The notes under the pieces are model-generated. The model had not been told where the DNA came from. It made no database searches and saw nothing but the letters and a program-made list of their open reading frames with translations. Position numbers and translations under genes: made by a program. This document shows positions 12,182-21,189 of a stretch of DNA of 64,000 nt, in pieces. The stretch is from Mycocentrospora acerina (taxonomy: Eukaryota > Ascomycota > Dothideomycetes > Pleosporales). Positions within the stretch are counted from its first letter, which is position 1. Each line of letters starts with the position of its first letter. The DNA is taken from the NCBI GenBank assembly GCA_022701365.1, contig JAKUHH010000154.1, forward strand, positions 45,852-109,851. The letters run 5' to 3'.

Positions 12182-12713
12182 GATTAGAACATGAGCAGCA
12201 GAACGGCTCTCGCAGTCCAGCCTCAGACAGTGTACACGTTGATGGTCTGGCAGAAGCGTCCGTGCCGAGCTACCCCCTGCCCTGAGACGTCTGGACATGC
12301 CCTGCGCCTAACTCGAACAATCGGTGGCTGGCAGCCTCCCGTTTGAGCCACACTTGCCAAGCGCCAGCTTGCAGCCGCGACAATTGACGTGATGACGGCG
12401 CAGATTGGAAAGCTCTCAGCCACGGCATTGAGGTTGGGTTGCACATGCAGTCGTCTGCGGAATGTGTTTGCTTTTTGGCCTGGTTGAATAACACGACCAT
12501 GGACAGCGAGCATGGTAGCGCTGGAGCAGCGTAACGAGCTCTCTTACTAGTGGCCCCCCACCTCTTGGCACCTTCTGGCTGGCAATGCAAGCCCCCCCAC
12601 TAGCTCAGCAAAATCTACATATGCTGGACCCTCTCCCTCCCATTTCCAACTAACTCGGACCCAAAGACAGAAGCTACTTCCTCCGCAACATCCAAGCCCA
12701 AACAACCGCCAAC
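12182..12713. promoter_or_regulatory. Divergent promoter region of glucosidase II and NDK genes
   Basis: About 530 bp between two divergent starts. A pyrimidine-rich stretch (12630-12660, CT-rich) precedes the NDK start, a common feature of highly expressed fungal promoters. No coding exon or RNA gene recognised. Confidence 0.5.
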
Positions 12714-13512
12714 ATGACCACAGAGCAGACGTAAGTCGAGCACCTGGGGGGAAAGACACGCGTGTTGTAGTAGGCATTGAGCTAACCAGCTGCACAGCTT
12801 CATTGCTATCAAGCCCGATGGCGTCCAGGTATGTCAGCTCGCCAGCTCCTGCCTGCACTCCTACATGCACTCCTACTTGCACTCCTACTTGCACTCCTAC
12901 CATCACTCCTACTTGCACTCCTACCATGAATTGCTCATGGATCGATTGTTGTTCTCTCCACTTGATCCATCCAGCCCTCTGCGGGGTAACCACCACACCA
13001 ACATGCTAACACTGCTCTCCAGCGCGGCCTCGTCGGCCCCATTGTCTCTCGCTTCGAGAACCGTGGCTTCAAGCTTGCTGCCATCAAGCTCGTCACTCCT
13101 TCCAAGGAGCACCTCGAGAAGCACTACGAGGACCTGAGCGACAAGCCCTTCTTCCCCGGACTTATTGCCTGTACGACCCCACCACGCCACATGCTACTGC
13201 AATTGCATACAGACACATACTCCAACTCGATGCTGACGCCATCTAGACATGGGTTCCGGCCCCATCTGCGCCATGGTCTGGGAGGGCCGTGACGCCGTCA
13301 AGACCGGCCGCTCCATCCTCGGTGCCACCAACCCCCTCGCCTCTGCCCCCGGCACCATCCGTGGTGACTTTGCCCTCGATGTCGGCCGCAACGTGTGCCA
13401 CGGCTCCGACACCGTCGACAACGCCAAGAAGGAGATTGCTCTCTGGTTCAAGGAGGGTGAGGTTCAGAGCTGGAAGATTGCCCAGTTCGACTGGGTCTAC
13501 GAGAAGGCTTAA
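12714..13512 (+). CDS. NDK1: Nucleoside diphosphate kinase
   Basis: Four exons, 12714-12730, 12798-12828, 13023-13170 and 13247-13512, give 153 aa, the canonical length. The tiny first exon ends within a Thr codon (MTTEQ|T). The conserved IKPDGVQRGLVG and the active-site NVCHGSD with phospho-accepting His117 are present. The C terminus has the family's WVYEK. The enzyme moves the gamma phosphate from ATP to other NDPs through phosphohistidine and keeps NTP pools balanced. Strong third-position C bias (for example GGCCGC..ATCCTC) in the last two exons suggests high expression. Intron 2 holds a 12-bp minisatellite. Confidence 0.97.
12853..12924 (+). repeat. Six-unit 12-bp minisatellite in NDK intron 2
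   Basis: Six head-to-tail copies of a 12-base unit close to TTGCACTCCTAC, with single-base variants (CTGC.., ATGC.., CATC..). It lies wholly within intron 2 (12829-13022). Copy number may vary between strains. Confidence 0.9.
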
Positions 13513-13739
13513 ATGCACTTGCCAACTACGCAGTGGAGACTGGCTCTAGGCCGTTCAGCAGCGGGTGGGTGTGCGTAAGCTATGAAGACACGACTTTACA
13601 TGAAAAAAAAACATGAACGTCACGTAGAATACTCAGAATGAGATACGCGTTCATCTCAAAAAAGTGGCTTTTCTGCTGTTGAAACTGAAGTGGTGTCATG
13701 TCGTCCTGCTCAAAGCCCGCGCCATGTCCAGGACTCGAG

Positions 13740-16700
13740 TCAATTGTGGTCCTCCTTGTCTAATACCTCTTTCACCTTGTTGACATACCAAGCCCTTAAT
13801 CTCTCCACTTCCTTCCACTCTCCCTCGCCCTTTTCCACAACTGGCCCTCTAACCTCTTCCCTCAACCTCAACTCACCAAACGCACCATTTTTGGCCCCCC
13901 AGACGGGCTTTCCATAACGCCAGACGCACCAACTACTCTCGTCGGCGCTGATCAAGGTGGCAGTCCTGTTCAAGCTCTTGACACCAAAAGCCCGCAACAG
14001 TACCACATCACCTTGTTCTGCAACTGGCAGCGCTGTTTGATGTGCACGGAAAACCTGCACGGTTGTCGTGGCTGGCCAACTGCTCAGATCCGTCACACGC
14101 AGCGTCTTCGTCCAGTGTTGCGGGCCCTTTGCTGCTTTCGTGGCAATGATGCTTGCCGAAGTGACGAGTGCCAGAACATCAGGGTTGGCTGAAGAGTGAA
14201 ATTGTGACGAGCGATTGAGAAAGTAGACCAGATCCTTGAGCGGAGTATAATACGCAAGGGGAGTCGATAAGCCTATCGATGGCTGCTGAGGCTGTGCAAC
14301 TAATGTCGCTTCATCGTCCGAATTGGAGTGATCTGCCGAGTGTAGGCTGGGCGAGGAAGCCATGTCGATGACGATTGCCTCATGACGAGAGCTTGCGTTT
14401 GTCATGGTCGATTCCATGACAGACTGCTCCTCCACACCTTTCTGGGAAGAATGAAGACCTGTGCGGGCTGATTGATGTTGGGGCTGGTCGACTTGTGAGG
14501 ACAGGGGGATTTGCTGCGTAGCTTCAGGTGTCATCAAACTGTTGTTCTCCACAACCGGCTGCTGCTTGAGAGATGGCACGTCGACTGGAGCGGCAGGTGA
14601 TGGCCCCTGTACGTGGGAAAGTTGATCAGGGCTACTGCTAACAAACATGCGTGGCTTTGACCTTGGCGGGGTCAATAGTTCAGAATCCCAGTCTTCACCA
14701 TGAGTAGGATTATTCATATCAGTGGAAATGGGCACGACAGACTCATTCCAATCATCCGAGCCATGAATAGTGGAGATGGAATGCTCGGAACGTGAGCTGC
14801 CCTCCTCGGAGTCTTTCACATATAACACATTAGAGAATTTGCCCTGCGAACCACTCAGCTCTTGTGAGGGTTCGAAACTGGTTGCAAAGGTATCGGGATG
14901 ATTTTGAGATGGAGGAAGATCAGGGGAAAATCGTATGTCTCTTGCAGGGGCCGGCTTACGAGCACTCCGACGTATGGTGTTAGCAACAGGCATGAAGGTA
15001 CTCTGAGTAGGCGAATGCAATTTTGACGATGAGCGAGAATATGACGATGATGCTTGTGGCGCGTCCTGCGATTGAGACATGCTTGAGCGGCCGCGCATCC
15101 TGGGTGGGGATATGGCCGCACGGATCTTGGGCGTCAGGGACGTGTTCGATCCGCTCGATCTTCTAAAGCGCTTGGAAACAGGCATATCTTCTTTGGAGGG
15201 CGATATGGATGCTTTGGTTTTCGATCTTGTGTTTCTGGCAGGAGCAGTGGCTGGCACAGAAATATATTCCATTTTCCCGACTCTGTCCCCGTCACGAGGG
15301 ACTGCAATCAAGAGTTTTTTAGAGTCCTGATCATTTTGTAAGGGCTGTGCATCTGATTGGCTCACTTGAAACAAGAAGTCGTCTTCAACTGATTCTAGTT
15401 TGACGTCCGGAAACGGTTGTTCCAAGTGTGACACTGGTAAACGAATGTTTGGTGTTTCAGATGGTATATTTATATCTTGTATCAATGTAATCGAGCCGTC
15501 GAAACCTAATTGAGGCTCCCATTCATCCACTGGGAAACTATGCTCATTGTCGAGTGCCTGGGAAGGGGTCGTGTAAGTAATGGGTTCAGAGTTGGAAGCA
15601 ATGGATGCCGAGTCTTCATACGTATGGCCCATAACTACTAACTCACTGTGATCATTGGCAGATGCTGGTTCGATTGTTTGAACTGTAAGATCTTGGTGTT
15701 GTGCGGGAAGAGGAAATTGTCGTGCATCCGTCCTGGGCTGCAAATCTGTGTCCTCAGACTCCCCTTGGTTGGACAGGACGTTATCGTTTTCTTCGCTCCC
15801 ATTGTCTGACGGGGAGCCTAAATCGACAATGTCAAAAGCTGCCGTATTCTGCTTATTCTCGACATGTTCGTCAAACGATGCACCATCTCCAAAGGCTTGG
15901 TCGTGGCCGTTATCGACACTTGCTTCCATATTTTCCTCGACTCTTGTTTTCTCGGAGCTCAAGTCAGAGGAAAGCCGCATTACCTTGAACATTAATTCGT
16001 CTGCAATAGGCGTGTTGGTGTCCAGCTGAATATTTGGTTGGGCCGTCTTTGGCTCTGGGGAAAAGGAGGCTTCTCTTGGTCGGGAATACCCTGCTCCATC
16101 CATACCAAACGTAAAGCGTACAGGTGTAAAAGCGGATTCATGGGTCGGGTGCAATGTGCCTGCTTTAGACGAGCTGATGGAACTGTAGAAGCTCGTTTCC
16201 ATGATGTAGTCGGCTTCATCTAGCATGGGCTCCACTTTCTCGGAATTTACCTGTCCACGTCGTCCATAATCTCCAGAAGTAGCATAGTCGAGATATGACG
16301 TCTCGTTCCAGTCATGCTCTCCGGGAAACGGGGAAGGAAGCGGGAGAGTAGAAGAATCTAGTGGTTTTAAAGTTGGACTAGAAGGTTCGACACCAATGGG
16401 AGTCTGAATACCAAAGATGTCAAATGCAGATGAATTGGCATCAAAGGTTAAGAGCGGAGGGGGCATGGCAATCTGAAGACCATCTTCGAGAGGCGGATCA
16501 ATACCAGGACTTTTCGTTCCTGGGAGCTGACGATCCCAAGGTGATGCAGGGAGCGAGACATTTGTAGTCCTCTCGTCTTCCTCGGCTGTATATGAATCTG
16601 TTTCTGCAGCCCCAGTCATGTTTTCTCTATCCCCATGATTCTGTTGATGAAGTATTGACTGAGCATGTACTTCCTCGTCTCCAGTGGCTTGTATATTGTG

Positions 16701-17564
16701 GCTCTCCTGATGCCTGATGTCCATGTCCACCGCGCTTGGGTCAGCACCCTTGGCCCCGGGTTGGGAAACGTCGTGCTCTTCCGTATCAGCTTCAGTGCCG
16801 TCTCCAAGAGCATATCGAGTATTCGAGTCTACGACTGGCGGAGATGTACGAGTCTTTGGTAGCTGAGCGCGATGGCTTGGCGAAGCCACAGTAGCGTCGA
16901 GCTCGTCTTCCGTGGACACATGCTCGTGCGCAGGCGAGGGTGTCCTTGCAGAATATGTCCACGCCTTCCAGTCTTTGTAGGATTTCCTGCGCCGCTTCTT
17001 GTCGTGGCCAAGGTCTAGCTCGTCGGCAAAAGGATCGAGAGACGCGTCCAGGACAGAAGCATCCGAGAGTCGCGCGCGCTTGAGGAAGGCGGGCGTGGAC
17101 CACTGCTGGGCAGGGCCCGGGACTATTGCGCTCGGCTGGCGGGCGGGGGATAGCTGCGGCGACGGGGCGGGCGAGACATGGGCGAGAGGGAGGCGGGCGA
17201 CTTCGCTGCCGTTGCGGGACACGTCCAGGGCGACGGCGTGGTGGTAGGAGAGCTCCCAGCCTATGCCTTTCCCGGGCGTGCTGGCCGGGCCCTCGCGCAC
17301 AAACTGCGCGCCACGCAGGCCCAGCACGACCTGGTCGCCGATTCGAATGCCCGCTGTCGCAACGGCGCTTGCGCTGGATGCGGCGAACCGGACCCGGACC
17401 TGGCCCCCGGCCCGGCGCAGGCGAAGCTGGGGCTCGGCGAGGAGGAGGGCGAACTGGCGTGTCGAGGATGAATATGGCCAGATGAGGGTGACGACGGCGG
17501 TGAGCTGCTTGGCCTCGGGCGCGGGCAGCTCGGGCGTGAGCTCGGCGATGCGGACCTGCTCCAT
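13740..17564 (-). CDS. POT1/CDC13-type telomeric ssDNA-binding domain protein
   Basis: One exon, 1274 aa. The N-terminal ~130 residues (VRIAELTPELP, TAVVTLIWPYSSSTRQFALLL, GDQVVLGLRGAQFV) have an OB-like beta pattern conserved at the start of this Pezizomycotina protein family, as far as I recall it. About 900 residues of Ser/Pro/Glu/Asp-rich, low-complexity sequence follow, with a basic patch (RNTRSKTKASISPSKED). The C-terminal ~160 residues resemble the Telo_bind (POT1/CDC13) OB domain: PLKDLVYFLNR, TLRVTDLSSWPATTTVQVFR, GDVVLLRAFGVKSLNRTATL, SWCVWRYGKPVW. A telomere-capping or ssDNA-binding nuclear role is inferred from that domain. I do not assign POT1 or CDC13 orthology. It is divergent from the next gene with 316 bp between starts. 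Confidence 0.75.
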   Translation of the reverse strand: MEQVRIAELTPELPAPEAKQLTAVVTLIWPYSSSTRQFALLLAEPQLRLRRAGGQVRVRFAASSASAVATAGIRIGDQVVLGLRGAQFVREGPASTPGKGIGWELSYHHAVALDVSRNGSEVARLPLAHVSPAPSPQLSPARQPSAIVPGPAQQWSTPAFLKRARLSDASVLDASLDPFADELDLGHDKKRRRKSYKDWKAWTYSARTPSPAHEHVSTEDELDATVASPSHRAQLPKTRTSPPVVDSNTRYALGDGTEADTEEHDVSQPGAKGADPSAVDMDIRHQESHNIQATGDEEVHAQSILHQQNHGDRENMTGAAETDSYTAEEDERTTNVSLPASPWDRQLPGTKSPGIDPPLEDGLQIAMPPPLLTFDANSSAFDIFGIQTPIGVEPSSPTLKPLDSSTLPLPSPFPGEHDWNETSYLDYATSGDYGRRGQVNSEKVEPMLDEADYIMETSFYSSISSSKAGTLHPTHESAFTPVRFTFGMDGAGYSRPREASFSPEPKTAQPNIQLDTNTPIADELMFKVMRLSSDLSSEKTRVEENMEASVDNGHDQAFGDGASFDEHVENKQNTAAFDIVDLGSPSDNGSEENDNVLSNQGESEDTDLQPRTDARQFPLPAQHQDLTVQTIEPASANDHSELVVMGHTYEDSASIASNSEPITYTTPSQALDNEHSFPVDEWEPQLGFDGSITLIQDINIPSETPNIRLPVSHLEQPFPDVKLESVEDDFLFQVSQSDAQPLQNDQDSKKLLIAVPRDGDRVGKMEYISVPATAPARNTRSKTKASISPSKEDMPVSKRFRRSSGSNTSLTPKIRAAISPPRMRGRSSMSQSQDAPQASSSYSRSSSKLHSPTQSTFMPVANTIRRSARKPAPARDIRFSPDLPPSQNHPDTFATSFEPSQELSGSQGKFSNVLYVKDSEEGSSRSEHSISTIHGSDDWNESVVPISTDMNNPTHGEDWDSELLTPPRSKPRMFVSSSPDQLSHVQGPSPAAPVDVPSLKQQPVVENNSLMTPEATQQIPLSSQVDQPQHQSARTGLHSSQKGVEEQSVMESTMTNASSRHEAIVIDMASSPSLHSADHSNSDDEATLVAQPQQPSIGLSTPLAYYTPLKDLVYFLNRSSQFHSSANPDVLALVTSASIIATKAAKGPQHWTKTLRVTDLSSWPATTTVQVFRAHQTALPVAEQGDVVLLRAFGVKSLNRTATLISADESSWCVWRYGKPVWGAKNGAFGELRLREEVRGPVVEKGEGEWKEVERLRAWYVNKVKEVLDKEDHN

Positions 17565-17880
17565 GGCGGCGATGCGGACCTGCGTGGCGGGCGCGGGACG
17601 AGACGATGCGTGCTAAGCGGATGGCATGGCCAGGCAGGGCAGGCTCGACGTGAATCTTGCGCGCGCCCGGCGTCGGGGTACGCGACCGAGCTGGCCGTCC
17701 CTGTGCGCGTCCGCGTCCCCGCCCGCATCCCCGCCAAGGCCAGTGCAAGCCTCCCGGCTTGGCAGGGCTCGTCTCCCTGACGCGCATCGTTCCGTGGGCG
17801 TGCACAGTGCGGAGCGAGCGTCGAGGCATGCTTCTCTCGCAGAAGCGCCTCGCTATGAAGTCTGCCGCCTCCGGCCCATC
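17565..17880. promoter_or_regulatory. Short, GC-rich divergent promoter
   Basis: 316 bp between the ATG of the POT1/CDC13-type gene (-) and the chosen ATG at 17881 (+). Very GC-rich (CGCGCCCGGCG-like segments). The reading frame of the right-hand gene stays open to 17626, but that extension is arginine/alanine-rich and lacks the character of the protein, so I treat it as leader. Confidence 0.5.
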
Positions 17881-20154
17881 ATGGACAACTGGCGTGACCC
17901 CTGGGCCGACGACGGCCACGCCGACGACAGGCCCTCCGACAAAGGCCACGTCGCGTCGCCGCCGCCGCCGCTACCGCACGCTCCCGCCCCGGCCCCCGTG
18001 CTCTTGAATGCCTTTGTCGACGACGCCGGCTGGGGGAGCTCCGACGGCAGTGCCCTCGGCCGCTGGGCCACGTCGCCGCCAGACGCAACGCCGCCGCTGG
18101 CCGGGTGGAGCACCGCCGAGCACACGCCCAGCAGTGCGCGGTGGGACATGGTCGAGTCTGTCCAGCAGCACGAGGCCCCGGAACACGTCACCTCGGACAC
18201 GTCCGACTCGGCTCCAACCGTTGTGCCTGACGGCGCCCTGGACCTGCCGCCAGCCGAGGCGCCTGCCCTGGCACACCCCGACGACTCTTCCTCGGCGCCC
18301 CCCTCGACCTCTCCCTCCGAGGCCATTCACAACGACGTCCCGGCCGAGTCGCCGAGAAGCTCGTTTGAAGAAGAAAAGCCCGTCGAGCCCCCCGAGCCGC
18401 ACCCGCCACACAGTGTCTCGCACGCGGCCGAGGACACTGGCAAGACAGAAGAACCCCCGCCGAGCCCTGGCCACGCTCGTGAATCGCATCCGGGCACCAC
18501 TGTCCACGATGCCGTCTCTCCCGCGCCCTTTTGCCCCGACGCGACTCTCATGGCTGAGCTGTTTCCGCCTCCAAGCGCCGTCAAAGAGCTAGGCGACGCG
18601 CCAGACGATCCCATTTATTCGACTGAAGCACGCAAAGCCTGGTACAGACTGACCCGCAAGCAGACAATGAGAGAGTACAATGCTGGCAATGACGCCGACA
18701 ACTACATCCGTGTCAATTGGGCAAACTCCCACATCAGGCTCAAAGTCAGCAGCACTGTGGCTCGATGGGCGCGTGAAGATCGCATTTCTGGCACGGGAGC
18801 TGGCGCAAGAGCGTCCTTTTACTGGGACACGACTGCGCCGCCCGACCTGAAATCTGCAGGCGCCCATGTGCGCACAGCATCGGCAGCTTCGAACCCAACT
18901 CCAATTGTATCCGTGAGACAGAGTATGCCGCCATTGCCGTCAAACAGCTCCGTTGCTTTTGACTGGACTTCTCCGCCAGCACCACTCGGCCCTTGGCAAA
19001 AGGACACTTTGAGGCTACAGTTGACATCTCCACCCCTGGCTCCCAAGCTTGCTGCTATTGCAAAACTTCAGGGGCACGGAAACCGCTCTGCATCGGTAGA
19101 CCTTACGCCGCGCGCACATGAACAAGCATTGCGCAGAAAAACTGCCCAACTCGTCCATGAAACAACGGCTGTCAGATATCCAGATTCACCCCCTCCTCCA
19201 AGCCCCGCCGCAAACTCAATAGACCCGTGGGCCAACCTTGATAAGTCTAGCATCACCACCACAACCACCACCACCGCCCGTGAAGAGTCTCTGAGCTTTC
19301 CAACTGATGATGATGACGACTGGGGTGAGATGGTACAAAGCCCCGCCATAACTAGACCCCACTCGTCAGATCCCTTCTCCCATCGTATTACACACAACGA
19401 AACACCTCCAATCTCGTCGCTAACACCTCAACTGGCTGACGGTCTACTGGTGCAAGACACTCCATCCGATACAATGCACTCTTCACCCATCGTTCGACTT
19501 CAAAGTACAATATCGCCAACATCGACTCTTTTTAAAAAGAATAGTTTTGTACCACTGAGCATCGAGCCAGGTCCGATTGGACCTGGTCTGTTAAAGTCCG
19601 CGAGCAGACTTGTTGGTGCGGCACCTGAGAATAAGACGAATCAAACGCCCAAAGACCTACCCCAAAAGTCGACCTTGACCGTAGAAAAGCAACGTATTGC
19701 CATGGATTTGAATGGCTCGGACGATCCGTCCATTATGGTAGCACCGACCCCACAACCATCATTAGCAGACTTTGAGGGCGACATCTCCTCAAAATCCACA
19801 CCACACACGCAACTCGGCAAGCCTTTGACATTGTCTCCACAGTCACCTGCCGTGGCACCAACGATTGATTCATGGGCTGACGCCGATTTCTCCTTCTTCG
19901 AATCTAGTGTCTCGTCTCAACCACCTGCATCTCAACACGACGTCTCTGATAGTTTCTCCATTTTCGATGCTCCATCCCGCAACTCCTCGCCAGCACACTC
20001 TTGCTCGCGCTCACCACCACGGAATTTCACGCCACCATCGTTGCAACCGCTGACTGGGGCAACAACTTCGGCACAGCGCAGAAAAATGGACGAGGATCAG
20101 GTCATCAAAGAGATTCTTTTTGAGTTGCCAAGCTTGACGTACATGTTGCGATGA
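17881..20154 (+). CDS. Conserved hypothetical fungal protein with Trp-acidic motifs
   Basis: Single exon, 757 aa from the ATG at 17881 (MDNWRDPWADD); the frame is open back to 17626. Mostly Pro/Ser/Thr/Asp-rich and probably disordered. One compact segment at about residues 245-325 looks like a folded domain conserved in moulds: YSTEARKAWYRLTRKQTMRE, NYIRVNWANSHIR, TVARWAREDRISGTGAGARA, SFYWDT. Short Trp-acidic peptides recur along the chain (DPWADD, DPWANLD, DDDDDWGEM, SWADADFSFFE), the kind of motif that often binds trafficking or adaptor proteins; that reading is inference. The C terminus is VIKEILFELPSLTYMLR. I do not recognise a known function. Confidence 0.85.
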   Translation: MDNWRDPWADDGHADDRPSDKGHVASPPPPLPHAPAPAPVLLNAFVDDAGWGSSDGSALGRWATSPPDATPPLAGWSTAEHTPSSARWDMVESVQQHEAPEHVTSDTSDSAPTVVPDGALDLPPAEAPALAHPDDSSSAPPSTSPSEAIHNDVPAESPRSSFEEEKPVEPPEPHPPHSVSHAAEDTGKTEEPPPSPGHARESHPGTTVHDAVSPAPFCPDATLMAELFPPPSAVKELGDAPDDPIYSTEARKAWYRLTRKQTMREYNAGNDADNYIRVNWANSHIRLKVSSTVARWAREDRISGTGAGARASFYWDTTAPPDLKSAGAHVRTASAASNPTPIVSVRQSMPPLPSNSSVAFDWTSPPAPLGPWQKDTLRLQLTSPPLAPKLAAIAKLQGHGNRSASVDLTPRAHEQALRRKTAQLVHETTAVRYPDSPPPPSPAANSIDPWANLDKSSITTTTTTTAREESLSFPTDDDDDWGEMVQSPAITRPHSSDPFSHRITHNETPPISSLTPQLADGLLVQDTPSDTMHSSPIVRLQSTISPTSTLFKKNSFVPLSIEPGPIGPGLLKSASRLVGAAPENKTNQTPKDLPQKSTLTVEKQRIAMDLNGSDDPSIMVAPTPQPSLADFEGDISSKSTPHTQLGKPLTLSPQSPAVAPTIDSWADADFSFFESSVSSQPPASQHDVSDSFSIFDAPSRNSSPAHSCSRSPPRNFTPPSLQPLTGATTSAQRRKMDEDQVIKEILFELPSLTYMLR

Positions 20155-21189
20155 AAAGTAATAACTTGTTTTTTTCTTTCTTTTTCTTGGACTGCCGACT
20201 CGAGGGGAGGGGAGGTTGGACGCTATCTGGTTGGGAATGGGATATCCATACATACGCATTATGAAACTTAAACAACGGTCTACTCTGACGTAACTATTAC
20301 TAGGTATATCAACACATCGACTTGAAGTATCCATGTCGTCTTCTCCACAATTACTTTTCTTTTTGCTTCTTCTTCAATGTCCATGTCTAACCTCTAATAT
20401 CATTCAACGTCTTTACACGTAACCTTTTTACAAATGTCGATGCTCTTCACATCTCATTTAACCTGACCATGAATCAGTATTCTGCGGACGTTCAAGTCAT
20501 GACCGTCTTGAACTGCAAACCTAACGTAGCTCTGCTCACCTACTGTAACTTGTCTTGTGTAAATCGCCGATATTGAAAGCACACAAGGGCACATGTTTTA
20601 ATTAAAAAAAACCTCGACATGCCACAGTCTTGTCAATAATAGCAATGGTACATTGTGTTCATTTGTTAAAATTAAATATCTCGGAATTTAGCAGCCCAAG
20701 TGCCTGACAAGATGTAGTCTAACAGGTTTCCGGCCAAGTTCATTACCTTACATACCACATGTTTTCAACCATGTACTGACCCTACTGCCCCTACCTGAGA
20801 ATATTCATTTCGTCATAAATTTCCGGCCGAAAAGCACAAGACATCATACTTCGAAGAAGGCATTGATCAAAAGTTGGCCGTTATTAACATGTATCATAAA
20901 CTCTTACCAGTTATGTATGACAAAACAAAGGTCAAAAATGAATACGAAGAACAAGAAAGGAAGAATCAACCGAAAAACATTGGTGGAATAAAACAAGTCA
21001 ACGGGGGGAATCATGCGTACCATAACGCCTGAAACCTAGATAAAATCAGATCCGAGGTGACAACGAAACGCCTTGCTATGCTTGCAGGCCACCTCAACAT
21101 GCGCAATAATTTTGAGGATTCAGCAATTGATAGTCCGTCCTCGGGGTATAATGTAGAGCCAGAAAAGGCAACACCGACAACATCATAGA
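20155..21189. other. Convergent intergenic region, no gene seen
   Basis: About 1 kb between the stops of two convergent genes. AT-richer than its neighbours, with TTTTTCTTTCTTTTTCTT just after the left stop and A/T runs that could serve 3'-end formation on both strands. No coding exon, RNA gene or repeat recognised. Confidence 0.5.

Noticed and set aside
12853..12924. CRISPR-like array
   Set aside because: Contiguous 12-bp tandem units without spacers in a fungal intron.
16792..17949. 385-codon minus-strand open frame overlapping the POT1/CDC13-like gene start and divergent promoter
   Set aside because: Arg/Pro/Ala-rich composition typical of a GC-rich shadow frame; it overlaps a clearly conserved N terminus in another frame.
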